A DNA stretch of 64,000 nucleotides from Bolinopsis microptera. Lineage: Eukaryota > Ctenophora > Tentaculata > Lobata > Bolinopsidae. The stretch spans positions 16,323,118 through 16,387,117 of the forward strand of contig NC_087078.1 of assembly GCF_026151205.1 (NCBI RefSeq), written 5' to 3'. The notes beneath the pieces are model-generated. The model saw only the letters and a program-made list of their open reading frames with translations, did no database searches and had not been told where the DNA came from. Positions within the stretch are counted from its first letter, which is position 1. Every line of letters begins with the position of its first letter. Shown piece by piece: positions 22,131 to 33,838 of this stretch. A program made the position numbers and the translations under genes.

Positions 22131-23738
22131 ATGGAGAAAGTGGTTAATTCTGTACTAGCTAAATTTGAAGAAGTGGACATGGAGTTTGATCACATGAAAG
22201 TCGAAGTGAAGAAAGAGGAAGAAGATTCGAGAAGCAGGACTGGGGGTTTTGTATGTCCGACATGTGGCGAACAAATTATCAGTGAAAACTATTTCATTGA
22301 ACATGTCAGGAAGTTTCATCATAATGCTAAATCCCCAAAACGGGAATTGGAGGATAAATTTTCGAAAGAATCTACTGAAGTTTCTAGAAATGAAAACAAT
22401 AACTCTAGATTTGAAGATGGTAATTTTGTTGAACATGGTTATGATAAGTTTAAAAAAGATGTGAAGACAGAAGAGGGGGAATCTCAGGATAACAATATGG
22501 AGTTTCTTTGTCCTGATTGTGGTGACACATGTTTGGGAGAAAGCACATTTATTGAACATATCATCAGGGAGCACCAAATTGACTATGATTCTCAAGAAAT
22601 AACAATTAATAAACCTCTAAGTAATTCTGATGCCAACATAGGCTTAAATTCATCCTCTGAGGATTTAAATGCTCATAAAATTGAGAAAAAATCTCATCTC
22701 TCCAGTCATCCAAGACAGCATACAAAGGAGAAACCGTTCAAATGTCCTGATTGTTCATATTCAACTGCTCAAAAATCATCCCTCAATGCTCATCGGAAAA
22801 CACACACAGGAGAAAAACCGTTTAAATGTCCGGATTGTTCTTTTGCAGCTGCCCTAAAATCAAAACTTAAAAACCATCTCAAAGCTCACACAGGAGAGAA
22901 ACCGTTTAAATGTCCAGATTGTTCTTATGCAGCTGCAGTAAAATCATCCCTTAAAGATCATCTCAAGACTCACACAGGAGTGAGACCGTTCAAATGTCCG
23001 GATTGTTCTTATACAGCTGCTCTGAAATCAAGTCTTATAACGCACCTCAGAACCCATACAGGGGAGAAACCGTTCAAATGTCCGGATTGTTCTTTTGCAG
23101 CTGCTCAAAGATCAACCCTCAATGGTCATCGGAAAGCACACACAGGAGAGAAACCGTTTAAATGTCCGGATTGTTCGTATTCAGCTGCTCGAAAATCAAA
23201 CCTTATAACGCACCTCAGAACCCATACAGGGGAGAAACCGTTCAAATGTCCGGATTGTTCTTTTGCAGCTGCTCAAAGATCAACCCTCAATGGTCATCGG
23301 AAAGCACACACAGGAGAGAAACCGTTTAAATGTCCGGATTGTTCGTATTCAGCTGCTCGAAAATCAAACCTTAAATACCATCTCAAGACTCACACAGGTG
23401 AAAAACTGTTTAAATGTCCGGATTGTTCTTTTGCAGCTGCCCTAAAATCGAACCTTAAAGATCATCTCAAGAGTCACACAGCAGAGAGACCGTTCAAATG
23501 TCCGAATTGTTCTTATGCAGCTGTAGTAAAATCAAATCTTATGAAGCACCTCAAAACCCATACATGGGAGAAACCGTTTAAATGTCCAGATTGTTCTTTT
23601 GCAGCTGCCCTAAAATCGAACCTTAAAGACCATCTCAAGACTCACACAGGAGAGAAACCGTTCAAATGTCCGGATTGTTCATATGCTGCTTCTAGAAAAC
23701 ATATTCTGAAGGTTCATCAGAAAACTCACCAAAATTGA
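22131..23738 (+). CDS. Cluster C2H2 zinc-finger protein 1 (12 canonical fingers)
   Basis: Single exon, 535 residues. The N-terminus (EKVVNSVLAKFEEVDMEFD, then KVEVKKEEED) leads to two isolated fingers, CPTCGEQI...FIEHVRKFH and CPDCGDTC...FIEHIIREH, separated by an acidic/polar linker. A cysteine-less finger remnant (KSHLSSHPRQH) precedes twelve tandem fingers joined by [11 protein letters not shown] linkers. The scaffold hardly varies while the base-contacting helix positions -1, 3 and 6 do (for example Q/S/A, L/K/N, V/S/D, R/N/T). Fingers 5-6 are repeated exactly as 7-8, a recent two-finger duplication. Presumed sequence-specific nuclear DNA-binding protein; no KRAB, SCAN, ZAD or BTB domain is present, so the N-terminal double finger is the only candidate effector or dimerisation part. 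Confidence 0.88.
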   Translation: MEKVVNSVLAKFEEVDMEFDHMKVEVKKEEEDSRSRTGGFVCPTCGEQIISENYFIEHVRKFHHNAKSPKRELEDKFSKESTEVSRNENNNSRFEDGNFVEHGYDKFKKDVKTEEGESQDNNMEFLCPDCGDTCLGESTFIEHIIREHQIDYDSQEITINKPLSNSDANIGLNSSSEDLNAHKIEKKSHLSSHPRQHTKEKPFKCPDCSYSTAQKSSLNAHRKTHTGEKPFKCPDCSFAAALKSKLKNHLKAHTGEKPFKCPDCSYAAAVKSSLKDHLKTHTGVRPFKCPDCSYTAALKSSLITHLRTHTGEKPFKCPDCSFAAAQRSTLNGHRKAHTGEKPFKCPDCSYSAARKSNLITHLRTHTGEKPFKCPDCSFAAAQRSTLNGHRKAHTGEKPFKCPDCSYSAARKSNLKYHLKTHTGEKLFKCPDCSFAAALKSNLKDHLKSHTAERPFKCPNCSYAAVVKSNLMKHLKTHTWEKPFKCPDCSFAAALKSNLKDHLKTHTGEKPFKCPDCSYAASRKHILKVHQKTHQN

Positions 23739-23764
23739 ATGTATTATGACAGGCATCATGTAGC

Positions 23765-24238
23765 CTCCAGGCTCGACAAACCCCGACAAACCCCGACATA
23801 TCCTTCAACAAACCCCGACAGACCCCGACAAACCCCGACAAACCCTGACAAACCCCGACAGACCCCGACAAACCCCGACAAACCCTGACAAACCCCGACA
23901 TATCCCGACAAACCCTGACAAACCCCGACAAACCCCGACAAACCCTGACATATCCCGACAAACCCTGACAAACCCTGACATATCCCGACAAACCCTGACA
24001 AACCCCGACAGACCCCGACAAACCCTGACGAACCCCGACAGACCCCGACAAACCCTGACAAACCCCGACAAATCCCGACAAACCCTGACAAACCCCGACA
24101 AACCCTGACAGACCCTGACAAACCCCGACAGACCCCGACTATCCCGACAAACCCTGACAAACCCCGACAAACCCCGACATATCCCGACAAACCCCGACAT
24201 ACCCCGACAAACCCTGACAAACCCCGACAAAACCCCGA
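23765..24238. repeat. 10-bp minisatellite, about 47 copies
   Basis: Units of AAACCCCGAC with variants AAACCCTGAC, AGACCCCGAC and ATATCCCGAC, starting 27 bp after the stop codon of cluster gene 1. The minus strand shows long glycine/valine frames (SGFVGVCRGL) that are only repeat translation. None of the other cluster genes has it. Confidence 0.95.
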
Positions 24239-24336
24239 CGTGTCGAGATGTGTCGTATCATGTCGGGCCCACCGGCTACATGATGCCTTATGACGTATTC
24301 ACAGATTTTAACATTTTATTGCCAAATTTTCACAAT

Positions 24337-24450
24337 TTATAAAATCCTCATTTATGTTGGACAAACATTTATGTTGGTCTAACATAAATGAGGATTTTAT
24401 AAAGACACCATTAATTACATCCAACAATGTTGGATGTAATTAATGGTGTC
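24337..24450. repeat. Double palindrome behind cluster gene 1
   Basis: Two adjacent inverted repeats: arms TTTATAAAATCCTCATTTAT and complement (24337-24403, with an extra insertion in the loop), then GACACCATTAATTACATCCA and complement (24404-24450). The same pair follows cluster genes 3 and 4. Confidence 0.9.
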
Positions 24451-26666
<2,216 letters not shown>

Positions 26667-27836
26667 TGGTGTCTCATCATATGGAATAAACAATAGTTTT
26701 GACTATTTCTACACTCCAGCTCTGTGACAGCAATAATATGTTTCGGAGTCTTAGCTAAAACATCAGGGTCCCCTGTGTATAAGTGCATTTCTGACCAAAC
26801 AAAGTAATTTATTAACTTTTTATTTAAACTTTATTAAAAGAAGTATAGAACTGTATGCCTCTCTTACTTTTAACACTACTATGACCAACCTGTTGTCATT
26901 TACTCTAAAATGGTTCTATACTTCTTCAAATTGTTACGTACCCTGTTAATAATTGTACATAATTCTGACGAAACGTCAAAGTGGGTATCTATGTAATTTT
27001 CGTAATAATTTAATGGTTACCTTCATGCCCACAGTTCAAGTTCAGTTATGGTGACCCACCATACCAATATACCATACTTTATACTCATTATCTTATTATT
27101 TATATACTATATGTTTTGAGTCTTAGTCCTTAGAAGGGCACTCTATTAACAGTTTTTGACTGATTTGAATGTCCTGCACAGCAGATCGAAGCATCTTTAA
27201 ATTATTTACTATTTTGATTGTATTGCTGTGTAAATTTGAATATAATTCTAATTCTAATTCTACTGCAGTACACGACTTTATTTTTAGAGTTGAACAGATT
27301 TGTTTATATTAAAATTGGGGGTATCTGAGTAGAGATCATGATCATTAAGCTGAATATGTTTACAGTTTTTTAAAGTATTTTTATTGTGCCGCTTTTTCAG
27401 GGCATGATTTTTTGACATCATAACTGCAATTAACGTTTAGATCTTAATTCTAGATAGATGATGCTAGATGCATAATCTTGGTTTTGTAGCAGTATTTGTA
27501 TTTATTTCTTATGATCTACTTTAATAACATTCAAGTTTTACTAATTATATAAGACGCTATTTATTGTATCAAATTCATAAGTTAAATTTATTTTAAGATA
27601 TTATAATAATTATCATTCCTATTGTTGCTCTGGAAATTAAAGTTTTAATTCACCGTAAGATGACAGCTTCAACTCTCTAAGATAGATGTGTTCAAATAAA
27701 ACAATCAACACCTTTATTAAATAAGATGTGCTTATTAAATCCCTGCGATCCCACTAATATATAATATACTAAAATATATTTATTCTCTTATCTTCAGGTA
27801 TGTAGAACTAGTTACAAATCAATTGTTGTACTCATT
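26667..27836. other. Spacer between cluster genes 2 and 3
   Basis: Only the right arm of the second palindrome remains (about 26645-26670). The rest is a copy of the cluster spacer, with the same poly-T and ATATAAGACGCTATTTATTG landmarks, and no coding frame. Confidence 0.6.
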
Positions 27837-29363
27837 ATGGAGAAAGTGGATAATTCTGTACTAGCTAAAGTCGAAGAAGTGGACATGGAATTTGATAGTT
27901 ACATGAAAGTCGAAGTGAAGAAAGAGGAAGAAGATTCGAGAAGCAGGACTGGAGGCTTTGTATGTCCGACATGTGGCGAACAAATTATCAGTGAAAACTA
28001 TTTCATTGAACATGTCAGGAAGTTTCATCATAACGCTAAATGCCCAAAACGGGAATTGGAGGATAAATTCTCGAAAGAGTCCACTGAAGTTTCTAGAAAT
28101 GAAAACAATAACTCTAGATTTGAAGATGGTAATTTTGTTGAACATGATTATGTTAAGTTTAAAAAAGAGGTGAAGACAGAAGAGGGGGAATCTCAGGACA
28201 ACAATATGGAGTTTCTTTGTCCTGATTGTGGTGACACATGTTTGGGAGAAAACACATTTATTGAACATATTATCAGGGAGCACCAAATTGACTATGATTC
28301 TCAAGAAATAACAATTAATAATCCTCAAAGTAGTTCTGATGCCAACATAGTCATAAATTCAACCTCTGGAGATTTAAATGCTCATAAAATTGAGAAAAAT
28401 TCTCATCCCTCCAGTCATCTGAGACAGCATACAGGAGAAAAACCGTTTAAATGTCCGGATTGTTCTTATGCAACTGCAGTAAAATCAAATCTTATGAACC
28501 ACCTCAAGACTCACACAGGAGAGAAACCGTTTAAATGTCCGGATTGTTCTTATGCAGCTGCAATAAAATCAAATCTTATGAAGCACCTCAGAACCCATAC
28601 AGGAGAAAAACCGTTTAAATGTCCGGATTGTTCTTATGCAACTGCAGTAAAATCAAATCTTATGAACCACCTCAAGACTCACACAGGAGAAAAACCGTTT
28701 AAATGTCCGGATTGTTCTTATGCAGCTGCAGTAAAATCAACTCTTATGAAGCACCTCAGAACCCATACAAAGGAGAAACCGTTTAAATGTCCGGATTATT
28801 CTTTTGCAGCTGCCCTAAATTCAAACCTTAAAAATCATCTCAAAACTCACACAGGAGAAAAACTGTTTGAATGTCCGGATTGTTCTTTTGCAGCTGCCCT
28901 AAAATCAAACCTTAAAAACCATCTCAAAACTCACACAGGAGAGAAACCGTTTAAATGTCCGGATTGTTCTTATACAGCTGCTCTGAAATCAAGTCTTATA
29001 AAGCACCTCAGAACCCATACAGGGGAGAAACCGTTTAAATGTCCGGATTGTTCTTATACAGCTGCTCTGAAATCAAGTTTTATAAAGCACCTCAGAACCC
29101 ATACAAAGGAGAAACCGTTTAAATGTCCTGATTGTTCATATTCAACTGCTCGTAAATCATCCCTCAATGCTCATCGGAAAACACACACAGGAGAAAAACC
29201 GTTTAAATGTCCAGATTGTTCTTATGCAGCTGCTCAAAAATCGAACCTTAAAGACCATCTCAAGACTCACACAGGAGAAAAACCGTTCAAATGTCCGGAT
29301 TGTTTATACACTGCTTCTAGAAAAGACACTCTGAAGTTTCATCAGAAAACTCACCAAAATTGA
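27837..29363 (+). CDS. Cluster C2H2 zinc-finger protein 3 (11 fingers, one broken)
   Basis: Single exon, 508 residues. It keeps the full family N-terminus with both isolated fingers (CPTCGEQI and CPDCGDTC), then eleven tandem fingers with [11 protein letters not shown] or [11 protein letters not shown] linkers. Finger 5 reads CPDYSFAAA: the second zinc-binding Cys is Tyr, so that finger probably does not fold and splits the array into 4 and 6 working fingers. Helix -1/3/6 residues again vary while the frame of each finger is near-identical at the DNA level; fingers 1 and 3 (ATAVKSNLMNH) are copies of one another. The stop TGA is at the family position (THQN end). Confidence 0.87.
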   Translation: MEKVDNSVLAKVEEVDMEFDSYMKVEVKKEEEDSRSRTGGFVCPTCGEQIISENYFIEHVRKFHHNAKCPKRELEDKFSKESTEVSRNENNNSRFEDGNFVEHDYVKFKKEVKTEEGESQDNNMEFLCPDCGDTCLGENTFIEHIIREHQIDYDSQEITINNPQSSSDANIVINSTSGDLNAHKIEKNSHPSSHLRQHTGEKPFKCPDCSYATAVKSNLMNHLKTHTGEKPFKCPDCSYAAAIKSNLMKHLRTHTGEKPFKCPDCSYATAVKSNLMNHLKTHTGEKPFKCPDCSYAAAVKSTLMKHLRTHTKEKPFKCPDYSFAAALNSNLKNHLKTHTGEKLFECPDCSFAAALKSNLKNHLKTHTGEKPFKCPDCSYTAALKSSLIKHLRTHTGEKPFKCPDCSYTAALKSSFIKHLRTHTKEKPFKCPDCSYSTARKSSLNAHRKTHTGEKPFKCPDCSYAAAQKSNLKDHLKTHTGEKPFKCPDCLYTASRKDTLKFHQKTHQN

Positions 29364-29406
29364 ATGTATCCACAGATTTAAACTTTAAACTGCCAAATTT
29401 TCACAA

Positions 29407-29504
29407 TTTATAAAATCCTCATTTATGTTGGTCCAACATAAATGAGGATTTTATAAAGACACCATTAATTACATCCAACATTGTTGGATGTAATTAATGG
29501 TGTC
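29407..29504. repeat. Double perfect palindrome behind cluster gene 3
   Basis: A 51-bp palindrome (29407-29457; arms TTTATAAAATCCTCATTTAT... with a tiny centre) directly joins a 47-bp palindrome (29458-29504; arms GACACCATTAATTACATCCA...). Both appear perfect or almost perfect. It starts about 45 bp after the stop codon, within the presumed 3'UTR. Confidence 0.93.
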
Positions 29505-30673
29505 TCATCATATGGAATAAACAATAGTTTTGTCTATTTCTACACTCCAGCTCTGAGCTCTGTGATAACAATAAGATGTTTCAGAGTCTTTGCTAAAATA
29601 GCAGGGTCCCCTGGCCCTGTGTATAAGTGCATTTCTGACCAAACATTTAAGTAATTCACAAACTTTTTATTTAAACTTTATTAAAAGAAGTATAAAACTG
29701 TATGCCTCCCTTACTTTTGACACTACCATGACCAACCTGTTGTCATTTTACTCCAAAATGGTTCTATACTTCTTCAAATTTTTACCCTGTTAATAATTGT
29801 ACATAATTCTGACGAAATGTCAAAGTGGGTATCTATGTAATTTTCGTAATAATTTAATGGTTACCTTCATGCCCACAGTTCAATGTTTTAACCCACCATA
29901 CCAATATACCATACTTTATATACTCATTATCTTATTATCTATATACTATTATATGTTTTGATTCTTAGTCCTTAGAAGAGCACTCTATTAACTTCTTAAC
30001 AGTTTTTGACTGATTTTTGACTGTCCTGCACAGCAGATCGAAGCATCTTTAAATTATTTACTACTTTGATTGTATTGCTGTGTAAATTTGACTCTAATTT
30101 TAATTATAATTCTACTGCAGTCTTTATTTTTTAGAATTGAACAGATTTGTTTAATATTTAAATCAGGGGTATCTGAGTAGGGATCATGATCATTAAGCTG
30201 GATATGTTAACAGTTTTAAGTATTTTCATTGTGCCGCTTTTTCAGGACCTGTTTTTTTGACATCATAACTGCAAATAACGTTTAGATCTTAATGCTTGAT
30301 AGATGATGCTAGATACATAATCTTGGTTTTGTAGCAATATTTGTGTTTATTTCTTAGATCTACTTTAATAACATTCAAGTTTTACTAATTATATAAGACG
30401 CTATACTATTTATTGTATCAAACTCATAAGTTAAGTTTATTTTAAGATATTATAACAATTCTTGAATTCTTATTGTTGCTCTGGAAATTAAACTTAAATT
30501 TCACCGTAAGATGACAGCTCTAACTCTCTAAGATAGATGTGTTCAAATAAAACAATCAACACCTTTATTAAATATGATGTGCATATTAAATCCCTGCAAT
30601 CCTGCTAAAAATATATTCATTCTCCTATCTTCAGGTATGTAGAACAAGTTACGAATCAATTGTTGTATTCATT
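29505..30673. other. Spacer between cluster genes 3 and 4
   Basis: Paralogous to the other spacers of the cluster; no gene seen. Confidence 0.6.
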
Positions 30674-31597
30674 ATGGACAAAGTGGATAATTCTGTACTA
30701 GCTAAAGTCGAAGAAGTGGACATGGAATTTGATCACATGAAAGTCGAAGTGAAGAAAGAGGAAGGAGATTCGAGAAGCAGGACTGGAGGCTTTGTATGTC
30801 CGACATGTGGCGAACAAATTATCAGTGAAAACTATTTCATTGAACATGTCAGGAAGTTTCATCATAACGCTAAATCCCCAAAACGGGAATTGGAGGATAA
30901 ATTCTCGAAAGAATCTACTGAAGTTTCTAGAAATGAAAACAATAACTCTAGATTTGAAGATGGTAATTTTGTTGAACATGATTATGATAACTTTAAAAAA
31001 GAGGTGAAGACAGAAGAGGGGGAACCTCAGGACAACAATATGGAGATTCTTTGTCCTGATTGTGGTGACACATGTTTGGGAGAAAACACATTTATTGAAC
31101 ATATTATCAGGGAGCACCAAATTGACTATGATTCTCAAGAAATAACAATTAATAAACCTCAAAGTAGTTCTGATGCGAACATAAATTCATCCTCTGGGGA
31201 TTTAAATGCTCATAAAATTGAGAAAAAATCTCATCTCTCCAGTCATCTGAGACAGCATACAAGGGAGAAACCGTTCAAATGTCCTGATTGTTCATATTCA
31301 ACTGCTCGTAAATCATCCCTCAATGCTCATCGGAAAACACACACAGGAGAAAAACCGTTTAAATGTCCAGATTGTTCTTATGCAGTTGCTTATAATTCGA
31401 ACCTTAAAGACCATCTCAAGACTCACACAGGAGAAAAACCGTTCAAATGTCCGGATTGTTTATACGCTGCTTCTAGAAAAGACACTCTGAAGTTTCATCA
31501 GAAAACTCACCAAAATGGAATGTATTCACAGATTTTAACTTTAAACTGCCAAATTTTCACAATTTATAAAATCCTCATTTATGTTGGTCCAACATAA
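30674..31597 (+). CDS. Cluster C2H2 zinc-finger protein 4 (3 fingers, stop lost)
   Basis: Single exon, 307 residues. The N-terminus with two isolated fingers is intact, but the tandem array has shrunk to three fingers ([39 protein letters not shown]). Sister genes stop after THQN with AATTGA; here the sequence reads AATGGA, so the stop is lost and translation adds 26 residues (GMYSQILTL... to VGPT), the end of which is encoded by the 3' palindrome. Three fingers would specify only about 9 bp. It could be active with altered specificity or decaying. Confidence 0.82.
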   Translation: MDKVDNSVLAKVEEVDMEFDHMKVEVKKEEGDSRSRTGGFVCPTCGEQIISENYFIEHVRKFHHNAKSPKRELEDKFSKESTEVSRNENNNSRFEDGNFVEHDYDNFKKEVKTEEGEPQDNNMEILCPDCGDTCLGENTFIEHIIREHQIDYDSQEITINKPQSSSDANINSSSGDLNAHKIEKKSHLSSHLRQHTREKPFKCPDCSYSTARKSSLNAHRKTHTGEKPFKCPDCSYAVAYNSNLKDHLKTHTGEKPFKCPDCLYAASRKDTLKFHQKTHQNGMYSQILTLNCQIFTIYKILIYVGPT

Positions 31598-31660
31598 ATG
31601 AGGATTTTATAAAGACACCATTAATTACATCCAACATTGTTGGATGTAATTAATGGTGTC
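31563..31660. repeat. Double perfect palindrome behind cluster gene 4
   Basis: The same 51-bp plus 47-bp palindrome pair as at 29407-29504. Because of the stop loss, the first palindrome here supplies the last codons of cluster gene 4. Confidence 0.93.
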
Positions 31661-31670
31661 TCATCATATG

Positions 31671-33268
31671 GACACGTTCATAAAAAGGTGGCACTAGAGA
31701 TTGATTTTTCACTGCCAAAATTGTGTGAAGCATTTTAAAATACTTGTATCTCAAGAAGTATGCTATGAAAGTTAACCAAATTTTAATATGTGGTCCAAAA
31801 AGAGTCAAATGTCACATAATAAAGTCATTAATCTCTTTATATCTGTTAATTGTGCAGATATGAGCCAGAAATCACAAAATATTCATTTCTTGCACCTCTA
31901 ATGATGAATTTACATTCTGTGAGTGTGTCCTGCTTCTCAATGTGATTATTGAACCTTTTTGAGATAGTTGAGTGTTAAAAGTGCAAAGAGTCACCGGTTA
32001 AATGTGGAGTTATGATGCAATTATCACACACAGGGTTAATTCTGACTAAGTGTTTTAGAATGATGAATGTGATATGAATATCAACGGAATGATTGTAACA
32101 ATGAACTCTATCAATCACAATTATATCATGCTAACTAATATTTAGAGAATTTAGATGGTTAAAAGTGCCATAATGAGTCAAAAATCACATAAATGAGCAT
32201 GTATTGAAATTATGCTGTATCAGGGGAATGTATCACTTTTTGGCTCTATATCAGGTTGGTATTCATAGCAAATCTGCAGTAATTTGTTGTGACACTTGTT
32301 TATGGTCATGGAGAAGTTCGTTATTAGAGTAATAGTGGAATCAATAATCACAAAACACAGATTTTAAACTGAGTAAACTAGGCAAGTACTTTTACTACTC
32401 AAGCCATGATAATTTTGTCTCCATAATGTGACAAATGAATCAATCAGTAACGTATAATACTTAATTGAATTTTTGAAATGTGATTATCGATTCATTACCT
32501 TCCCTTTCAAAATGTCATTACAACTTGAACATTACATATGATTCAATTGTCACACTTTAAAGAAAATTACATATTTGGTAGCTAGATTTATGTGATTTTT
32601 GAATCATTTAAGCACCCAGATCAAAAATTATCGCTCAAAGGCCTTCAATATGGTATAAGCTTAGACATGGATTCAAAAATCACATAATAAGAATCATAGA
32701 ATGGATATAAATTGTCATATCGTGCACTTAATTTAAGGATTACTATAGTGTGACTTAATAGCGCACCTTTAACGAAAATGTGACTTTTGAATCATATTAA
32801 CTGGTTTTAATACTATTTAATACTATTTTGTACCCTAAAAAATGATAGAAAGCCAATAAAAACGTTAGATGATTCAATAATCACTGCTCAAAATAGGCTC
32901 ATTTCCAACGTTTAAGTTGTGATTTTTGACTCATGTTGGCACCAATAACAATTTCAGATAAGACATTCCATTCCTTACATGCATTATAGTCACCATATCA
33001 ATTTTGGGTTCTTTGTGAATATTACTTTTCAGATTATCTAGTGTTGATTCATCTTGCATTTCTAATTGTGTGACTTTTGACTCATTGGCACACAAATAAC
33101 GATAACTCCTGTGATATAAGCACTAGAGACTCCGTGATTTTAGGATCATGAAATTTAATCGAATTTCTAAAGGTATAGATAGACATATCAACCAACAAAG
33201 AGCAATGACTATTTTTAAAACGCATTTAAAAAAATCAATCTCTAGTGCCACCTTTTTTTGAACGTGTC
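31671..33268. mobile_element. 1.6-kb non-autonomous TIR element with CATATG duplication
   Basis: Inverted ends of about 40 bp begin GACACGTTCA and include GGTGGCACTAGAGATTGATT. The 6-bp CATATG is present on both sides (31665-31670 and 33269-33274), and the empty site is preserved in sister spacers (TCATCATATGGAATAAAC), which proves insertion. The 1598-bp body has no open frame of note. It carries about ten copies, in both orientations, of TGAnTCAAAAnTCACA. The superfamily is not clear: CACTA- or hAT-type ends do not match, and I leave it unassigned. Confidence 0.9.
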
Positions 33269-33274
33269 CATATG

Positions 33275-33838
33275 GAGTAAACAATAGTTTTGACTATTTC
33301 TACACTCCAGCTCTGAGCTCTGTGATAACAATAAAATGTTTCAGAGTCTTAGCTATAACAACAGGGTCCCCTGGCCCTGTGTATAAGTGCATTTCTGACC
33401 AAACAAAAAAACAAAGTAATCTGCGAACTTTTTATTTACACTTTATTAGAAGAAGTATAGAACTGCCTCCCTTACTTTTGACACTACTATGACCAACCTG
33501 TTGTCATTTTACTCTAAAATGGTTCTATACTTATCCAAATTTTGACCCTGTAAATAATTGTACATAACTCTGACGAAATGGCAAAATGGTTATCTATGTA
33601 ATTTTCGTAATAACTGCTTGAAAATCATGCCTCAAAGTTCACCAGAAAACTCATTTAGGAGAAAACCTGTTCAAACCTCTATTGGTAGTTCATTTATTTT
33701 TATACCTTTTTAGTGTAATTGTCATTTTTATTGCATGTAACGTCTCTGACTTATGTTTTTTGACACGAAACTTTTAACGGCATTATTATTAGTTTAACAA
33801 CAATTCATTACAAATTTGTTTACTAAAACATACACTCC
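33275..33838. other. Remainder of the last cluster spacer
   Basis: Paralogous to the other spacers up to about 33605, after which the sister sequence is replaced by a zinc-finger relic and the upstream region of the next gene. Confidence 0.55.
33612..33678 (+). pseudogene. Relic of a fifth cluster zinc-finger gene
   Basis: A short stretch matches the end of the cluster genes: LKVHQKTH followed by a LGENLFKP linker, with a TGA where the sisters have an Arg codon (ASRK). Only about one finger remains, joined to spacer sequence, so a fifth gene was deleted from inside. Confidence 0.65.

Noticed and set aside
22155-22595. Minus-strand frames repeated opposite each cluster zinc-finger gene
   Set aside because: They mirror the conserved coding strand in all paralogues and have no independent features.
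23692-24230. Overlapping minus-strand Gly/Val/Ser-rich frames
   Set aside because: Repeat translation of the 10-bp minisatellite in three frames, with no other coding signs.
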